A stretch of DNA of 64,000 nucleotides, taken from Epiperipatus broadwayi. Taxonomy: Eukaryota; Onychophora; Udeonychophora; Euonychophora; Peripatidae. The translations under genes were made by a program, and so were the position numbers. Shown here piece after piece: positions 24,639-36,277 of this stretch. The stretch spans positions 839,001 to 903,000 of the forward strand of contig JAQFVV010000151.1 in assembly GCA_028023455.1 (NCBI GenBank), read 5' to 3'. How positions within the stretch are numbered: position 1 is the stretch's first letter; every line of letters starts with the position of its first letter. Below the pieces are notes generated by a model that saw only the letters and a list, made by a program, of their open reading frames with translations, did no database searches and had not been told where the DNA came from.

Positions 24639-25079
24639 CAGGGGTTCCCAACCCTATGCCTGTGGGCACCATGGCACCCGCAGACCCTTTTACGTGTGCC
24701 CACTGCTATCCAAACATGATAAAAAATTATTTATCTGATACAAATAATACAGATTTTGACTGAGTGATGAACATCTTGATGATTTCTTGTGAGCAGGAAT
24801 ATCATCATATTTCCCCTAATTATGAAGCAATTGCCAATGAAGTGCAGTGCCAAAGATCGCATTGACTTATAATATTATATATAATTTAGTAATTTACATA
24901 AAAATATAAACGTTAATTATATGTCAAAATTTTATTTTTTAAATAAATATTTTTTTGTACATTGTGTGTATTATTAACACTATCCAACTATAAATTTACA
25001 TTAAAAAAATAAATGGTGCCCGCCACCTGGCCTGTATTATAGAATGTGCTCTTAAGTGCAAAAAGGTTGGGAACCCCTG
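24639..25079. mobile_element. Non-autonomous hAT element (MITE) with perfect 8-bp duplication
   Basis: Begins CAGGGGTTCCCAACC and ends with the complement GGTTGGGAACCCCTG. Both sides carry the identical 8-bp sequence CTGTATAT (24631-24638 and 25080-25087), the hallmark of hAT transposition. At 441 bp with no transposase frame it must have been mobilised in trans. Subterminal GGTGCCCGC/GGGCACC segments also match in inverted orientation. Confidence 0.92.
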
Positions 25080-25522
25080 CTGTATATGTAAGCACATGTA
25101 TTATTTTGGCAGTTTCTTTTTTTTTTTCCAGATCACTCTTCGTACAGTATTTGTAAGTAACTGACAATTTCTTAAACTTTATAAAGTTATTCTTTACTGA
25201 ATACAATATGTATAATATTTTTGTATCAATTAAACTAAATGGTGTCTACACCTGATGCTTGTGATAAAAAGAAAAGTCGTAAACATCACATTTATTTTTT
25301 TTAAAAAAATAGTTATTTTATCATTATATATCATTTTTCTTAGCTTATTCTCACTTCTTTGTCTTACCATTTAAGAGAGGAAAAAAAAAGGGAGGGGAAT
25401 GATAATCTATCATTTATTTACGAAAAGCAATTTGGCTTATACATTATTTTTCAGGAGCAAACTTTTTCTGTTTACTGCAGTTCTGCTAATTATTGAAAGC
25501 TTGAATAATCAACAGTTTCTCG

Positions 25523-26017
25523 ATGATAATCCTTATTAAATCACTGGAAAGAAAAGGAAATATGCCTATGTATTTGAAAAGGAAAGTTTTTAATAAATGT
25601 GTTTTACCAGTTCTTACTTATGGATCAGAGACTTGGACACTTAATAGAAGAGCAATACAGAGACTTCAGACCACTCAAAGAAGTATGGAGAGATGCATGT
25701 TGGGAGTAACAAGAAGAGATCGAAAATGCAATATATGGGTAAGAGAACAAACAGGTGTTACTGACCTCATTGAAAAAATTAAAAGACTGAAGTCAAGTTG
25801 GTCTGGACATATTGCTAGAAGAGACGATAATAGATGGACAGCTGAAATCTTAAACTGGATTCCAAGAGATTGTAAAAGACCCAGAAAGAGATCACATGTG
25901 AGATGGATGGATGAAATAAGAAAGTGTGCAGGGGTGATGTGGAGAAGAGAAGCTAAAGATTGGGGATGGATTGAACTTGGAGAGACCTTCATCCTGCAGT
26001 CGATTGATAATGGTTGA
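25523..26017 (+). CDS. RTE-type LINE reverse transcriptase, C-terminal fragment
   Basis: An open frame of 164 codons carrying the region after the RT active site of RTE elements: LPVLTYGSETWTL near residues 29-41, then QTTQRSMERCMLGV, VREQTGVTDLI, GHIARRDDNRW and VRWMDEIRKCAG, ending close to the element's 3' end. The stop codon is followed immediately by a (GAT)n-like microsatellite, typical of RTE 3' tails. The copy is 5'-truncated (no endonuclease or RT catalytic motif), so it is dead, but the frame is uninterrupted, which suggests a relatively young insertion in intron 1. The first ATG is arbitrary. Confidence 0.88.
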   Translation: MIILIKSLERKGNMPMYLKRKVFNKCVLPVLTYGSETWTLNRRAIQRLQTTQRSMERCMLGVTRRDRKCNIWVREQTGVTDLIEKIKRLKSSWSGHIARRDDNRWTAEILNWIPRDCKRPRKRSHVRWMDEIRKCAGVMWRREAKDWGWIELGETFILQSIDNG

Positions 26018-26033
26018 TGATGATGATGATGAC
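26012..26033 (+). repeat. (TGA)n 3' tail of the RTE element
   Basis: GGTTGATGATGATGATGATG directly after the RTE stop codon; the - strand relative at 13.7 kb ends in a shorter version. Confidence 0.8.
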
Positions 26034-26516
26034 CATTTAGTATCTATTAATTACCCAGATAGAGTGTAACTTTAATAATAATTTAACAAAAAAGAATAGT
26101 AATCAAAGGATTTATTATTTGGGAGCTTATAAGTTTGAATACCAGAAATGACTGAACTAAACCTCATCAAGTTTTAGAGTCTGACATTATCGAACCATAC
26201 AGTGCAATAATTTAACAGCATGCAAAAAGAAAGAAGAAAATTTTTATTTTTATTTTACATTTCTAGCTCTATAAAAGTAAAAGAAGAAAGAAAGCAAACT
26301 TCATTTATTAGCAAAATAAGATATATAAATATTTAAAAAAGATATTAACTTTATTAATTACAGGGAAGTGATTATTTAAGATATTTGTTGTATTTGGCTG
26401 AATTGCACTAACATTAATATAAAAAAATATGAATATTCACAATTTAATACGTATAATTTATTAGAACAAATATACATACATATTATACAATCAATAAATA
26501 CAATTTAACATATAAC

Positions 26517-27070
26517 TTGGTCAATAATGAGATGGCCATGCTGAATGACTGGACTCACATCCAGCTGTATATATTAGCTTGCCTTATGAGTTCTAGTCTT
26601 AACTCTTCCAGCTGTGCTGGACAGCTTGCCTCGAGTTTTTTAAATGACTTTTCTGTCTGTGCTAGACAGCTTGACCTTACCTTCAGAAATGGACTAGTCC
26701 AGATTCCTGCCTTATCTGATCAGATTGAGCATTCATTGCCCCACCTAAACCAACTGAGACTGAATCACACAGAAACATACATCAAGCAAAAAGGACGACC
26801 ACCAAACCGAAGGCAGCAACAACCCAGATGAACATCCAGGGACAAGTACATCAAGCGAAAATGATGACCACTAAACTGAAGACAGCAGAAAATGACCAAG
26901 GACAAGACCATCAAACAAAACCTGAGAAACCAACAAAGTGGACATGTCATCCAGTCCATCTTGATGACCATATTCTCCAGAGCTAAATTTAGTCAGTGGA
27001 AGGGATGTCATATCTGACCTTGCCTTCAGAAGTGGACTAATCCACTTCTGAAGGCAAGGACAGATATGAC
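26517..27070. repeat. GC-richer repetitive block ending in a near-perfect palindrome
   Basis: Two diverged units of about 70 bp with CATCAAGC, GACCACCAAAC and GGCAGCA lie at about 26778-26925. GCTGGACAGCTTG is repeated near 26607 and 26662. At 27007-27070 two 30-bp arms (GTCATATCTG...AGAAGTGGA) are complementary with one mismatch around a loop of about four bases, and a diverged copy of one arm is near 26681-26707. The open frame at 26517-26831 has no known domain and is probably chance. Confidence 0.55.
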
Positions 27071-28000
27071 AATATTTTAAAAATAATATATAAAAATTTG
27101 ATTAATAATATAGATTTCATAAAAAAACATTTTCAATATAATAATGTCATGTAAATATGATCTTTTGAACAAGATGCTCCTTAGTACATCACAACAATGA
27201 ATACTTATCTCCATTACCCACATAATTGTACAAAACTTGTGGAACTGGCTATATTTATGTTATTTTTACATTTTGGGTTAATTTTTTTTATAGACATTTA
27301 AAATTAAATATGCTAATAAAATAATTAAGGAAATATGAATAATTATGAAATTTAACTATATCAATAAATATATAAATTAAAAAGCATGTGAAACACTTGA
27401 ATGAGAAGCTATAAAGATTCCGCAAATTATTATACGCTAAGCGCTTTCGAGGCCATTTGCCTCATATTCATAGCGGTAATTCGAGATGCAGAACGGGGAA
27501 ATAAGGCAAGGAAACAAAGCGATATGCAAAACGTATACAAATGAACTAGATAGTCCAATGTTTGGAGATGTCAAAGCAGGTGTCACGTCTATTGATAGAG
27601 TTATTATTGCCAAGTAAACCTTGACTTATTCTATTTGTTGCTAATTCACTTAATTAACTTGTCACAAAGGTCCATTTTCATTTTTGCTATTGTTGTCATT
27701 AATACTGTATATACCATTACCTTTTATTTAAAAAAATTGCTGAATTTTAGCTTTATTTGTTAGCAATTCAAAATATTTTGGGATAATATAAATTCACAGA
27801 ACGTTCATTATTTAAAATTTAATTACTTTGTCATGATTAAATTTTTATTTTATTATAAAAAAAGAAATTTAAATTGTGGGATTTGGTATTAAGAAGATTA
27901 ATATTATGGCTACAATATTTGGAAAGAACTATCTCTTTTTTAGATTATTAATTAATATTTTTAATGATGGCATTGTGTGTGATAATGGTTATGATGATAT
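27071..28000. other. Intronic DNA with a small relative of the 61-kb hairpin element
   Basis: At about 27435-27475, GCTAAGCGCTTTCGAGG followed by TCATATTCATAGC resembles the GCTTAGCACTTTCGG and ATTCATAGCC segments of the 61.1-61.8 kb hairpin. The rest is unrecognised. Confidence 0.35.
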
Positions 28001-29350
28001 GTCTATTGTAATGAAGCTGAGAAAATGTCCGTAGTTTTTTTTATCTTATGCCACACAATGAGCACATGGCATGTATGCTGAACGACTTTATTCTATTCAT
28101 TAAAGAAGTATTATTAGATTGAACATTAAAATTACATTTTTATTAGAAAAATCTAAATGTTTAGGTTCTAAAAGCCAATTTTTGAATTTTTTTAGTATGA
28201 TAGTTACTGAAGTGTTGTTTTTTTTTCTTGATAAAGGAGGGTGTTCCATAATATAACTATTTTATCACTGAATCGGGAATGTGTTCTGAAGGAAAAGAAT
28301 ATGCCACAGTGTGCCATTTGCAATACCGAGGTAGAAATATCTTTTGAAGTGGGAAGATATGCCATATTGTAAATATCTCACTACTGAAAGGGGAGTATTC
28401 TATGATGCAAGCATTTTAATACTTAATTTTCATCTGAAAATATGAATTGGGTGATTTTAGTTAATTTAAATATGTTGTTTAGTATGTTTCTGGTAAATTT
28501 ATTACATATGTGGAGAGTGGGGTACCTATAGATGAAATTGTTAAGTAATTTAGTTTGTCTAAAAAGCAATTTTGACAGGTAAATAAGATATTGATCAGTC
28601 TTAGCAGATGACATTGAATGTAAAGGTGAACTGTTAATTCAGATTGTTTTTGATGATCAAGATCGCTACAATGTTCTTGTTGCGTGTCATTCATATGCAA
28701 AAATGAAATTAGTTTATTTTGATTATGGGAGTATTATACAGCACAGTTACATTAGAAATAATGAGTCTGATGATAAGCAGCATGTTAGCATGAATGGAGA
28801 GAAATATTTTTTGAAAGAAAGTCTGTGATATGGTAAAATAGATGTTGATGAATTTTAGTTATGGATCTTGCTACTAGGAAGATGCAAAAATAAAAATGGA
28901 ATGTGCAGTTTTACCAAATGTTATTTTCCAAATTAGACATTATTTGTCTGTGTTAAATTAAAAAGTCTACTTTTTACTGCTATAATCAAGTTTGTTGTTT
29001 AATGCTAGTATTTAGAAAACAGGAAAATGTTTTCAAAGGAGGAGGTCCGTGAGATTGAATTGTGGAGAGCAAAAGAGCAGAAATCTTTTCGTTCAAAATA
29101 ACATAAATGTTTCATTTTAAAATAGATTGGTTAGAAATAAATGGGGAGGGGAAGTGTATATTGGAGGAATTGGAAAGTTTAAAAATGGGGATTCAGTCAA
29201 AGGCAGAGATGTTTAACTGAATGGTGAAATAGATTGATGAGTAAGTAGATGGGAAAAGGATAGGAATATTAGTTTGATTGGATAAATTGGGGAGCAGGAA
29301 TTGAATCATAAATAAAGTTGTCTAACTGAATGGTGACTGCTGCAGTTTTC
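28001..29350 (+). other. Purine-rich intron segment, probable eroded LINE
   Basis: G greatly exceeds C on this strand, as in the LINE at 17 kb, particularly at 28240-28330 and 28990-29330. No continuous frame or motif survives, so the assignment is compositional only. Confidence 0.3.
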
Positions 29351-29767
29351 CTGTGCTTTCTATTGTGATTGACTATGAGCACGGAATAAGAAGAGGATTT
29401 TTTTTTGACAATTGGAATTTTGAGTTTTGTGGAAAAGTAATAGGCTAAATCTCATTATAGATTAGTGATTTTATAATTCTGTTGAGAATTCCGTGTAATT
29501 GTAGGTTTTCGATTACAAATGGAGGATGTGCTGTAATTGCTGCAGTGACAGTCTTTGCCTTTTTGACTAATTAGGAGTTGAAAACTGAATTAAAAGCATT
29601 CAGTTTGTAGCATTCATAATCTATTATAAGTTGTCTTAACAAAACTTAAAATCAGAACTTAGACAATGCTAGTTTTTTTTTAATTACTTTTAATTTAAAG
29701 ACAAATTTAGTCATTGCTTAAATTATTCTTATTATTATTTTTTTCCATATATAACATTATTTTATAG

Positions 29768-29846
29768 GCGTCGGCTGTTTTTGCCGCAGATGCTGTTTCA
29801 AGGCTGAGTGGCTCAATTGGTGTCGCTGCTGTGACTGCAGGACCAG
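29768..29846 (+). CDS. ILVBL: ILVBL/HACL2-like exon (ThDP-binding PYR domain)
   Basis: Twenty-six codons plus one base, between a TATAG acceptor and a GTCAGT donor. It encodes ASAVFAADAVSRLSG followed by GVAAVTAGPG, the segment just after the catalytic RHE Glu; HEAxAVFAADAxxRLSG and TAGPG are strongly conserved in metazoan ILVBL and recognisable in ThDP enzymes generally. Its phase (0 in, 1 out) fits both neighbours. Confidence 0.92.
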
Positions 29847-30029
29847 GTCAGTAGAGACTTAAATTTAGTTATCTGATAGTAAGTTTTTTTATGAAATTAT
29901 TATGAATTTAATCATTTAAGGGATTAAAGTCATCAGAACTCATTAAAGTTATTTATTCTATGAGGAATGTAAATCATGTGGCCTGTTCTGTTGTAAAATA
30001 ATGCAAAGTGGCTTTTTGAATGAAGTTAG

Positions 30030-31040
30030 AAGTTTTTGGGTATAGACCATACATCCATAAATCCTATTAGTCTAATTAAATATTTCCACTTTCTGAAATC
30101 ATTATATACCACACTAAAAGCCCATCTACTTCCCTCTCTTCCGCCTTTCCATTATACTTTTCCATTTCAACATACACTAAATTATTTTTTCAGCACTGTT
30201 AGTTTTTTTTATTTCACCTTCTTTTTTTTTTTTTTTTTTTAAAAAGGAATATTAATTTTTATACTTTAATTAAAACCACATTTCATGTTTTTTTCCATAA
30301 AGAATCTAACTAACAAAAAACTAAAAAAAATTTCTTTGCACTCCTTTCACCTTTAAATTTCTCCAATACTTTATACATTTTTTTCTCATCCTCATTTAAC
30401 ATCTTACACTTCAAAAATAAATATTCATTATTCTCTCGTCTATCTCCACCTAAACTACATTTAGAATCTAAATTTTTACTTCATTTTTGTCCTTTTTTTT
30501 TTGGCATTCAAAACTCCTCTTCTTAAATCAAATAACACTAAGCTCCATCTTATGTTATTCTTTCGTACTTAAGATATTTTTATTCTTATATAAATCTACA
30601 CAATTTTTTGTATCCATATTTATCTTCCATAACTACATTTTTTCCCCCTCTAATTTATCATTTCTTATCCCTCTTTTTTGATATTCAAAACTCCTATTCT
30701 GATGCGATGTGAAGTGGTTTCTCCTTAAATGAAATCAGAAGTTTCTATGCATAGTATGCTCAGGAAGTATGATAATCAAATTAAACATTTCCTTTCCTCT
30801 ATATATTTTATATGCTCCAATAAGTTTATCTACTTCTTATTCCTTATTATCCAATTATTTCTTTAGTCATGTTCATTTTTCTTCTTTCTATTCCATTTTA
30901 ATAATAGCTATTTCAAGATTTCCATTATTCCTTAATTTCATTATACAGATCTAAATTTAAAAAAATTGTAAAATATCTGTCTCTTTCATTTTCTTTAACT
31001 ATTTTTAGACCCTCCGCAGTATTATCGTAGATTCTTTCAC
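30030..31040 (-). pseudogene. Antisense LINE remnant (zinc-knuckle region)
   Basis: The strand is strongly pyrimidine-rich. On the - strand at about 30360-30460 a broken frame resembles the LINE zinc knuckle at 17.5 kb (RRENNEYLFLKCKML next to IENIRHLLFQCKCL). Segments near 30075-30135 and 30765-30840 look like diverged duplicates of each other. Many stops and indels. Confidence 0.4.
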
Positions 31041-31061
31041 ACTTTATATATTTTTATTTTT

Positions 31062-31901
31062 AAACTTATTCATGGAACAAACATATCCAAATATGTTGCT
31101 AAGATAATTCACGAGTTAGATTGTCAAAGGATTATTTAAATGATTTTGTAGTGTTTGTAAAAATGGCAGACATTTTTGTGCACTCCAGAAAAACTAGAAT
31201 TTATTCGTAAGGCTGTTTTTAGATCGCGCTCTGATAGCTGAGGAATTTAATTAGTGCATTGACGTAATGGCGATCGACAATTCCTAGAAATATTTGCTAA
31301 TTACAAATGTTTCTAGATAAGAGACGTTACCTTATTGGTCAGTGCATTGATTGATCGTTGCAGTTGTCAGAGAGCGATAGGAAGACTGGGAACATCGAGG
31401 CAGTGTAATATAGAGAGCAGTCACGCAGTAGCAAGTTGCAGACCATGCGTTTGGAGAGCATCCGCTTGCAGACCATTCATTGGAGAGCAGTCGGTGCAGA
31501 CCATTTGTAGGAGAGCATCCGTGGCTGAGCTTCGTTGCAGACCAATTCATTGGAGAGCTTTGTTGCAGACCAATTCGTTTGGAGAGCTTCGTGGCAGACC
31601 AATTCGTTGGAGAGCTTCGTTGGAAAAGAACAGCGTGGGAATTGTATAACATTATTTGCTGACCGCACAGTATGACTTGCAGTTATAACCTTGGCACAGT
31701 CGTAAGTGCGGATATTACAGATTTTATAAATAACTTGTCCACCTTTTATTATATCAATGCCAATCTATTTTATCAAATAAAAACATTAGTATGACAAAAG
31801 ATGGATATTATTTACAAATTCATTTAAATGATTCTTTGCAAATCTTGCTTGTGAATTGTTTTAGTAATATATTCGGAGTTGTTTGTTCTGTGAATGGGTT
31901 T
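31062..31901. mobile_element. Foldback element with a minisatellite core
   Basis: The ends form an inverted repeat: left ATTCATGGAACAAACATATCC and right GTTTGTTCTGTGAATGGG, with matching inner segments AATTCACGAGTTAG / CTTGCTTGTGAATT and ATTTAAATGATT in both. Related sequence lies near 6930-7250. The centre (31434-31624) is a 28-bp tandem array of much higher GC than its surroundings. Confidence 0.65.
31434..31624. repeat. 28-bp minisatellite, about six units
   Basis: Unit built from GCAGACCAATTCGTTGGAGA plus GCTTCGTT, with variants GCAGACCATTCATTGGAGAG and one unit expanded by about 13 bp. The array creates long open frames on both strands whose predicted proteins are simple repeats; these are not treated as genes. 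Confidence 0.85.
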
Positions 31902-32188
31902 ATATTCTTAAAGGCATATATTTAACAAGCTGTAAAATTATTTATACACATATTAACGATCATAAGAATTTTTATTCTTATATAATTAAACTATTTTTTT
32001 TTATCCCTATTTGTCTTCATAATTTTTTTTCTTGTTTTTTAACCAGCATTCAGTTTTTTTTTTTTAATCTTCATAATTATCTATCTAAAAAAAAAAATCA
32101 AGTCAGATGTCACATGATCTAATTTAATAAGCTTGTATTACAAATGTTATATATAGAGCTTGCAAATAAGCTCTTAACAAGCTTTACA

Positions 32189-32251
32189 GAACATCCCCAA
32201 CCCCAGACCGGTTTCTGCTACTGGCATCCTCAGTGAGGTGCTAGGATATTC
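32189..32251 (-). ncRNA. Hammerhead ribozyme motif (family B, - strand)
   Basis: Reads GAAUAUCC, spacer, ACCUCA, CTGAGGA, TGC-CAGTA-GCA, GAAAC-CG-GTC, UGGGGU, spacer, GGAUGUUC. Core CUGANGA and GAAA are intact; stem II has three perfect pairs with a 5-base loop; stem III is two pairs with a 2-base loop; inner stem I has six pairs and outer stem I eight (with wobble), separated by an internal loop. Cleavage is predicted after the C of GUC. This is the most complete example in the window, type I topology. Confidence 0.75.
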
Positions 32252-32334
32252 AGGCATATAATTAAAAATACCAGGACAAGCCCAACACTTTATCTAATGT
32301 ATAACTACTAAATAGAAAATCTAATCCAATGCTT

Positions 32335-32397
32335 GAATATCCTAGTACCTCACTGAGGACACCAGTAGCAGAAACTGGTCTGGGGTTGGAGATATTC
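32335..32397 (+). ncRNA. Hammerhead ribozyme-like motif (family B, + strand)
   Basis: GAAUAUC, ACCUCA, CTGAGGA, CACCAGTAGCA, GAAAC-TG-GTC, UGGGGU, GAUAUUC. Outer stem I pairs seven of seven and inner stem I six of six. Stem II is damaged (CAC against GCA), so activity may be reduced. It is the inverted partner of the motif at 32189-32251. Confidence 0.65.
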
Positions 32398-32419
32398 TGC
32401 AAAACTTATCTATCTATTA

Positions 32420-33620
32420 TAAATTCTCTGAACACTTCTCCCTTTTCTTATATAAACAGTCAGAAATAAATTCTCTGTATATTAATTTTGCTTATTATAA
32501 ATTCTTTTTAACCTACTATGTTTGTCGAATTCTCCATACAATCCAATTAATTTTTATCTTTAATAATCTATTTCCATTCATTTATTGTAGTCATCCAATC
32601 ACTTAATTTCCCCTATTAAGAAAAGCCCACCTCGCTTCCTTTTGATTAGCCTTATTTGCTACCCACAATTAATTGCCTAATATATATTTACTTAATTCAT
32701 TTTTGTATTATATCTAAAAATTTCTGAGTTCTTTGATCATTGGAATATGACATTTCCAAAGATTAATCACCATAATCATTTTCAAATTAATCTATTTGTT
32801 ATATGAGCAACATTAAATTTTCAATCAGTCCTATTCCACTTTTTTGCCTTTCTCTCAAATTTAATTTCCATATGTGCATAAGTATCTATATTCATTTATA
32901 TGCATCTAAATACCAATATTCTGTTATTTCTTCCAAGACAAATATCTCCATTAATCATGCTTATGTTTTAATATCTTACATTTTTTGCCCAGAATTTTAA
33001 TATTTTTTCCTATTTCTGCACACATCTCTAATAACAGTTTCATAACTTTTATAGTAGTTTTGAAAATATATCATATGTAAAAAAAATGAAACTGCTTTAT
33101 TATGTATCTTCTTCTGATTTTCACTAAGGAAATCCTGCCTTTCTTTGCTTTATTTCCTGTCTCAAACTCTCTTTCCCCAAAAAACAAAATAAATAATAAA
33201 AATAACAGTGGAGATATTCAAGCCAGTTTTGCATTTAACTTTCACTGGCTTTATATCCCCAATTGGTAGTTGTAAAACCTTTTTTTTAATGACCTTTAAT
33301 CATTCGTAACAACCCAAAGTTTATTATCATGTTTTCAAGACTTCTTCACAATCTTCTCATAAGCCTTTTATATATATATATATATCTAAAAATAGTTTAT
33401 TTTCCTTATAGGACATTTCAATCAATTGAAGTGCAATAGTTAAATTATCCTCTACCATTCTTTTTGAATGATATCCATTCTGAATCTTCCACAGGTTTTT
33501 ATTTTCATCCATCCAATTTCTAATTCTATTCATTAATCTATATATGTAAATAAAAAACAAAATGCATGACTTGTCACCAGCCGTTAAGTTAAAATATAAA
33601 AAAAACAGCTGTGTAGACAA
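32420..33620 (-). pseudogene. Antisense LINE reverse-transcriptase remnant
   Basis: The - strand frame at 33357-33620 encodes a reverse-transcriptase N-terminal motif: residues about 44-78 read WKIQNGYHSKRMVEDNLTIA and then YKENKLFLD, matching the LINE pattern QxGFRxGRSxxDNxxxL...K..LxxxFID. Further along (33180-33260) KASES and KTGL/YLHCYF-like pieces follow with stops. The region is pyrimidine-rich on + like 30.0-31.0 kb, so both may be one LINE split by the foldbacks at 31.1-31.9 and 32.2-32.4 kb. Catalytic YxDD not found. Confidence 0.5.
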
Positions 33621-33999
33621 ATAAATGTGTTTTGTTTTTATTTATTAATATATGTCCCTTAGTTAATTTATATATATTTTTAATATACTCATCTATATAT
33701 GTGTGTGTTTGCATGTGTGCGCTATGTACTTTAATGCAGCGTGGAGAAGCAGACTTTGGACTTGAGGTTCATATTCATGGCACAGTTTTGTTACTTCCAG
33801 TATTCAAACTTTTATGAACTCTTGAATAATAAACTATTTGATTATTTATTTGTTTTGGTCTATAGAACCTCTGAAGTTTAATAATCCATAGTCCATGATC
33901 CAGCTGTCACTTCTGATGCTCCAACTTCTTATGAACTCCTGAACAATATATCATTCAATTATATATTATGTAAATATTTTTTAAACTATGATAATTGCT

Positions 34000-34142
34000 G
34001 TTATTAAACCATCAAACATCACATGATCACCATTCTTTATGCTTACATAAGATGTTTTTCACAGAGGCAAAACTCTCCATACCTCCATTGATTACTCTGG
34101 CTTACACTGTGTGGCGCTACTGTATGGAGAGTTTTGCCTCTG
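34000..34142. mobile_element. Family A foldback, short copy (A4)
   Basis: Left terminus ACATCACATGATCACCATTC, then AGAGGCAAAACTCTCCATAC; right arm CTACTGTATGGAGAGTTTTG and CCTCTG. The arms abut almost directly, so the whole ribozyme and loop region is missing. A diverged duplication (TAATTGCTGTTATT near 33990, TAGTTATTGTTACT near 34146) is possible but not convincing. Confidence 0.7.
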
Positions 34143-36277
34143 TGGTAGTTATTGTTACTGATCTTTATCTAGTTGATAACCTAAAATCTTTTCTTTTCCT
34201 TCTATAATAGTCTAATTTTTATGCTTCTCCTTTCATCAGCATTCTTATTATTTATTTTTTAATTCAAGTTTTCTGTTGCATACCTTTCTATAAATATTAC
34301 AACTTCAGCTGCCATAACATCTCATTCTTTTAGCTTTTCTTTATTTTAATTTATCACTATGTTTAATATTGTATCCATTAGTATATCTAACTTGTTATAT
34401 ATCACACTTTCTAATAAATCATATTCATATAACATTTTTTTTCATTCAAGAATTTTATTATAACCTAGTTGAATATTTTTTTAAACTTTTTTTCTATCCT
34501 CATATTATCTTTTGTTTCATGTAATAGTATAACAACTTTGTTTTTTACTTTTTTTAAAAAAAATTATATTGTAATGTTAAATAAAATAAGATTAATATAA
34601 GTTTAAATAAGAAATGATTGATAAAATGAAATAGATACAGTAATATAAACAACACTGATGATGATGATCAAAATAACCTTATCACTGAAGATTATGATTC
34701 TGAAAGTATTTTTAAGTTTGTTGTTTAGATTCAATTTAAAATGAATCTTTAGTTGCTAATCTCTCTTAAATAAAAAGATTACTTCTGGATATCTCACTCA
34801 TCATCATTTAATGTAACTCTGTTATCCCTGTATGGGGTGTATTACATGATTTTCAGGATTAGTAGTATATTAAAGTTCTTGTGTTTGAATGAGTTTGAAA
34901 CGCAAAAACGAACTAAATTTGTTAATACAAATAACTAAACAATTTATTTACAGTACATATATAAAAGTACAAATCTTGCGAATACAATTACACCCACCAT
35001 AGTATAAAGAAATTAAATAAATAAAAATATTGAATCAAATAAATGTAAACATTATATTTAGGTTCTTGTAGTTAAATATAAAGATCTTATCAGATAATGA
35101 AAATGTTTTAGACTATGGTTTTTTTTTTTGGAAAGAATGTAATACATATGTGCACATCTTTATCGATAGTCTTTATCAATCCAGTTCTAATTGTGATTAT
35201 CCTCTTCAGGTATTGGTGATGGTAGACAGTATAGATGAGTCTGACTAGAGATAGATATATTGTAGTTCTTATGGCAGAGCCTTTTCCTTTCTTTACAGCA
35301 TGTTTTTTTCTTCTGTAAAGCAGGCCATATTGCATTCTATGCAACTCCAATGTTTGTCTCGGAATAGAACTGCATAATTCCAGATCTTTTGACTGATATA
35401 GTCTTTTTTATCTGCTGAGGTAAATGGAATATTGAAAAATACTTGTTTAAACCATCAGCAAGGTAAAGCTATCAAGATTTTCTAAGGGAAATTGTTTTAA
35501 CCAGCCAGTTTTCCTTTTTAACTGCTACCTCTCTATCGGCATTTCTTCTCTCTTCACAGAATCAATCTGCCCTACTTTCTTCTTGAGTCAAGACTCTGTC
35601 ATGTTTTTTCAGATCTATTTTATATCCCATTTCCTCATAATATTAGTTTAATACTTAACTCATAATTAAGTCTGTATTAAATTTAATTAAATCAGGATAT
35701 TTTTTTACAAAACATCTTTATTGAGACCTATTTACCAGATTTAATATAATTTTACAAAATGGTTTTTTTTTTAATTTTACATTTAGATAATTATTTTACA
35801 AATAATAATAAAATAGTTTTTTTTTAATTACTGGCTAGAAAGAAATAGGAATAAAAGAAAATTATGACGGAACTTTGAAATTTTTTTTCTAACTTTATCA
35901 ATTTTACTGCTTTATAATTTTCAATAATTTATTCAGATTTGTCATTCAATTTACTACAAGATAATGCAAACCTTCATCCAGCAGGAAAATCTGAAAAGTT
36001 ACAAAATACATTACATTTTCTTAAACTATGCATTTGCAATTCAAATTTATTTGCAAACATTAAAATTTAAACAAATCATATATATAATAAAGATAAGATG
36101 AAGCAAATTTTTTTAAATACAATTTTTATTTCAGTTACTTTAAAACACAAATTGAATATTTATAGATGCTTAGCAACAAATACTAAATTTTTTTAAAACA
36201 TTTGCTTCCTCCTTTAATCAATCAATTAAATCATATGTTACATAAACACTCTGTGCATAATAAAATATAGTTTGTTT
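34143..36277. other. Intron 2 DNA, nothing recognised
   Basis: Pyrimidine-rich to about 34560, then AT-rich. Short frames such as 35108-35350 (- strand) lack any known domain. Confidence 0.35.

Larger units (their letters stand above)
32179..32407. mobile_element. Family B foldback carrying two opposed hammerheads
   Basis: Arms of about 75 bp contain CCCCAGACCGGTTTCTGCTA and CAGTGAGGTGCTAGGATATTC on the left, and their complements (with changes) on the right. Each arm holds a hammerhead-like motif; the two point in opposite directions, so either strand's transcript would carry one. No target duplication recognised. It sits in intron 2 of the lyase gene, within an antisense LINE remnant. Confidence 0.75.

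Noticed and set aside
26517-26831. 104-codon frame
   Set aside because: Partly internal repeats and no known domain or splice context; kept only as a repeat block.
31434-31624. CRISPR-like array
   Set aside because: Units are contiguous without spacers, in a eukaryotic intron; it is a minisatellite.
31332-31668. Overlapping open frames on both strands (60-106 codons)
   Set aside because: They lie on a 28-bp minisatellite and translate to simple repeats in several frames at once.
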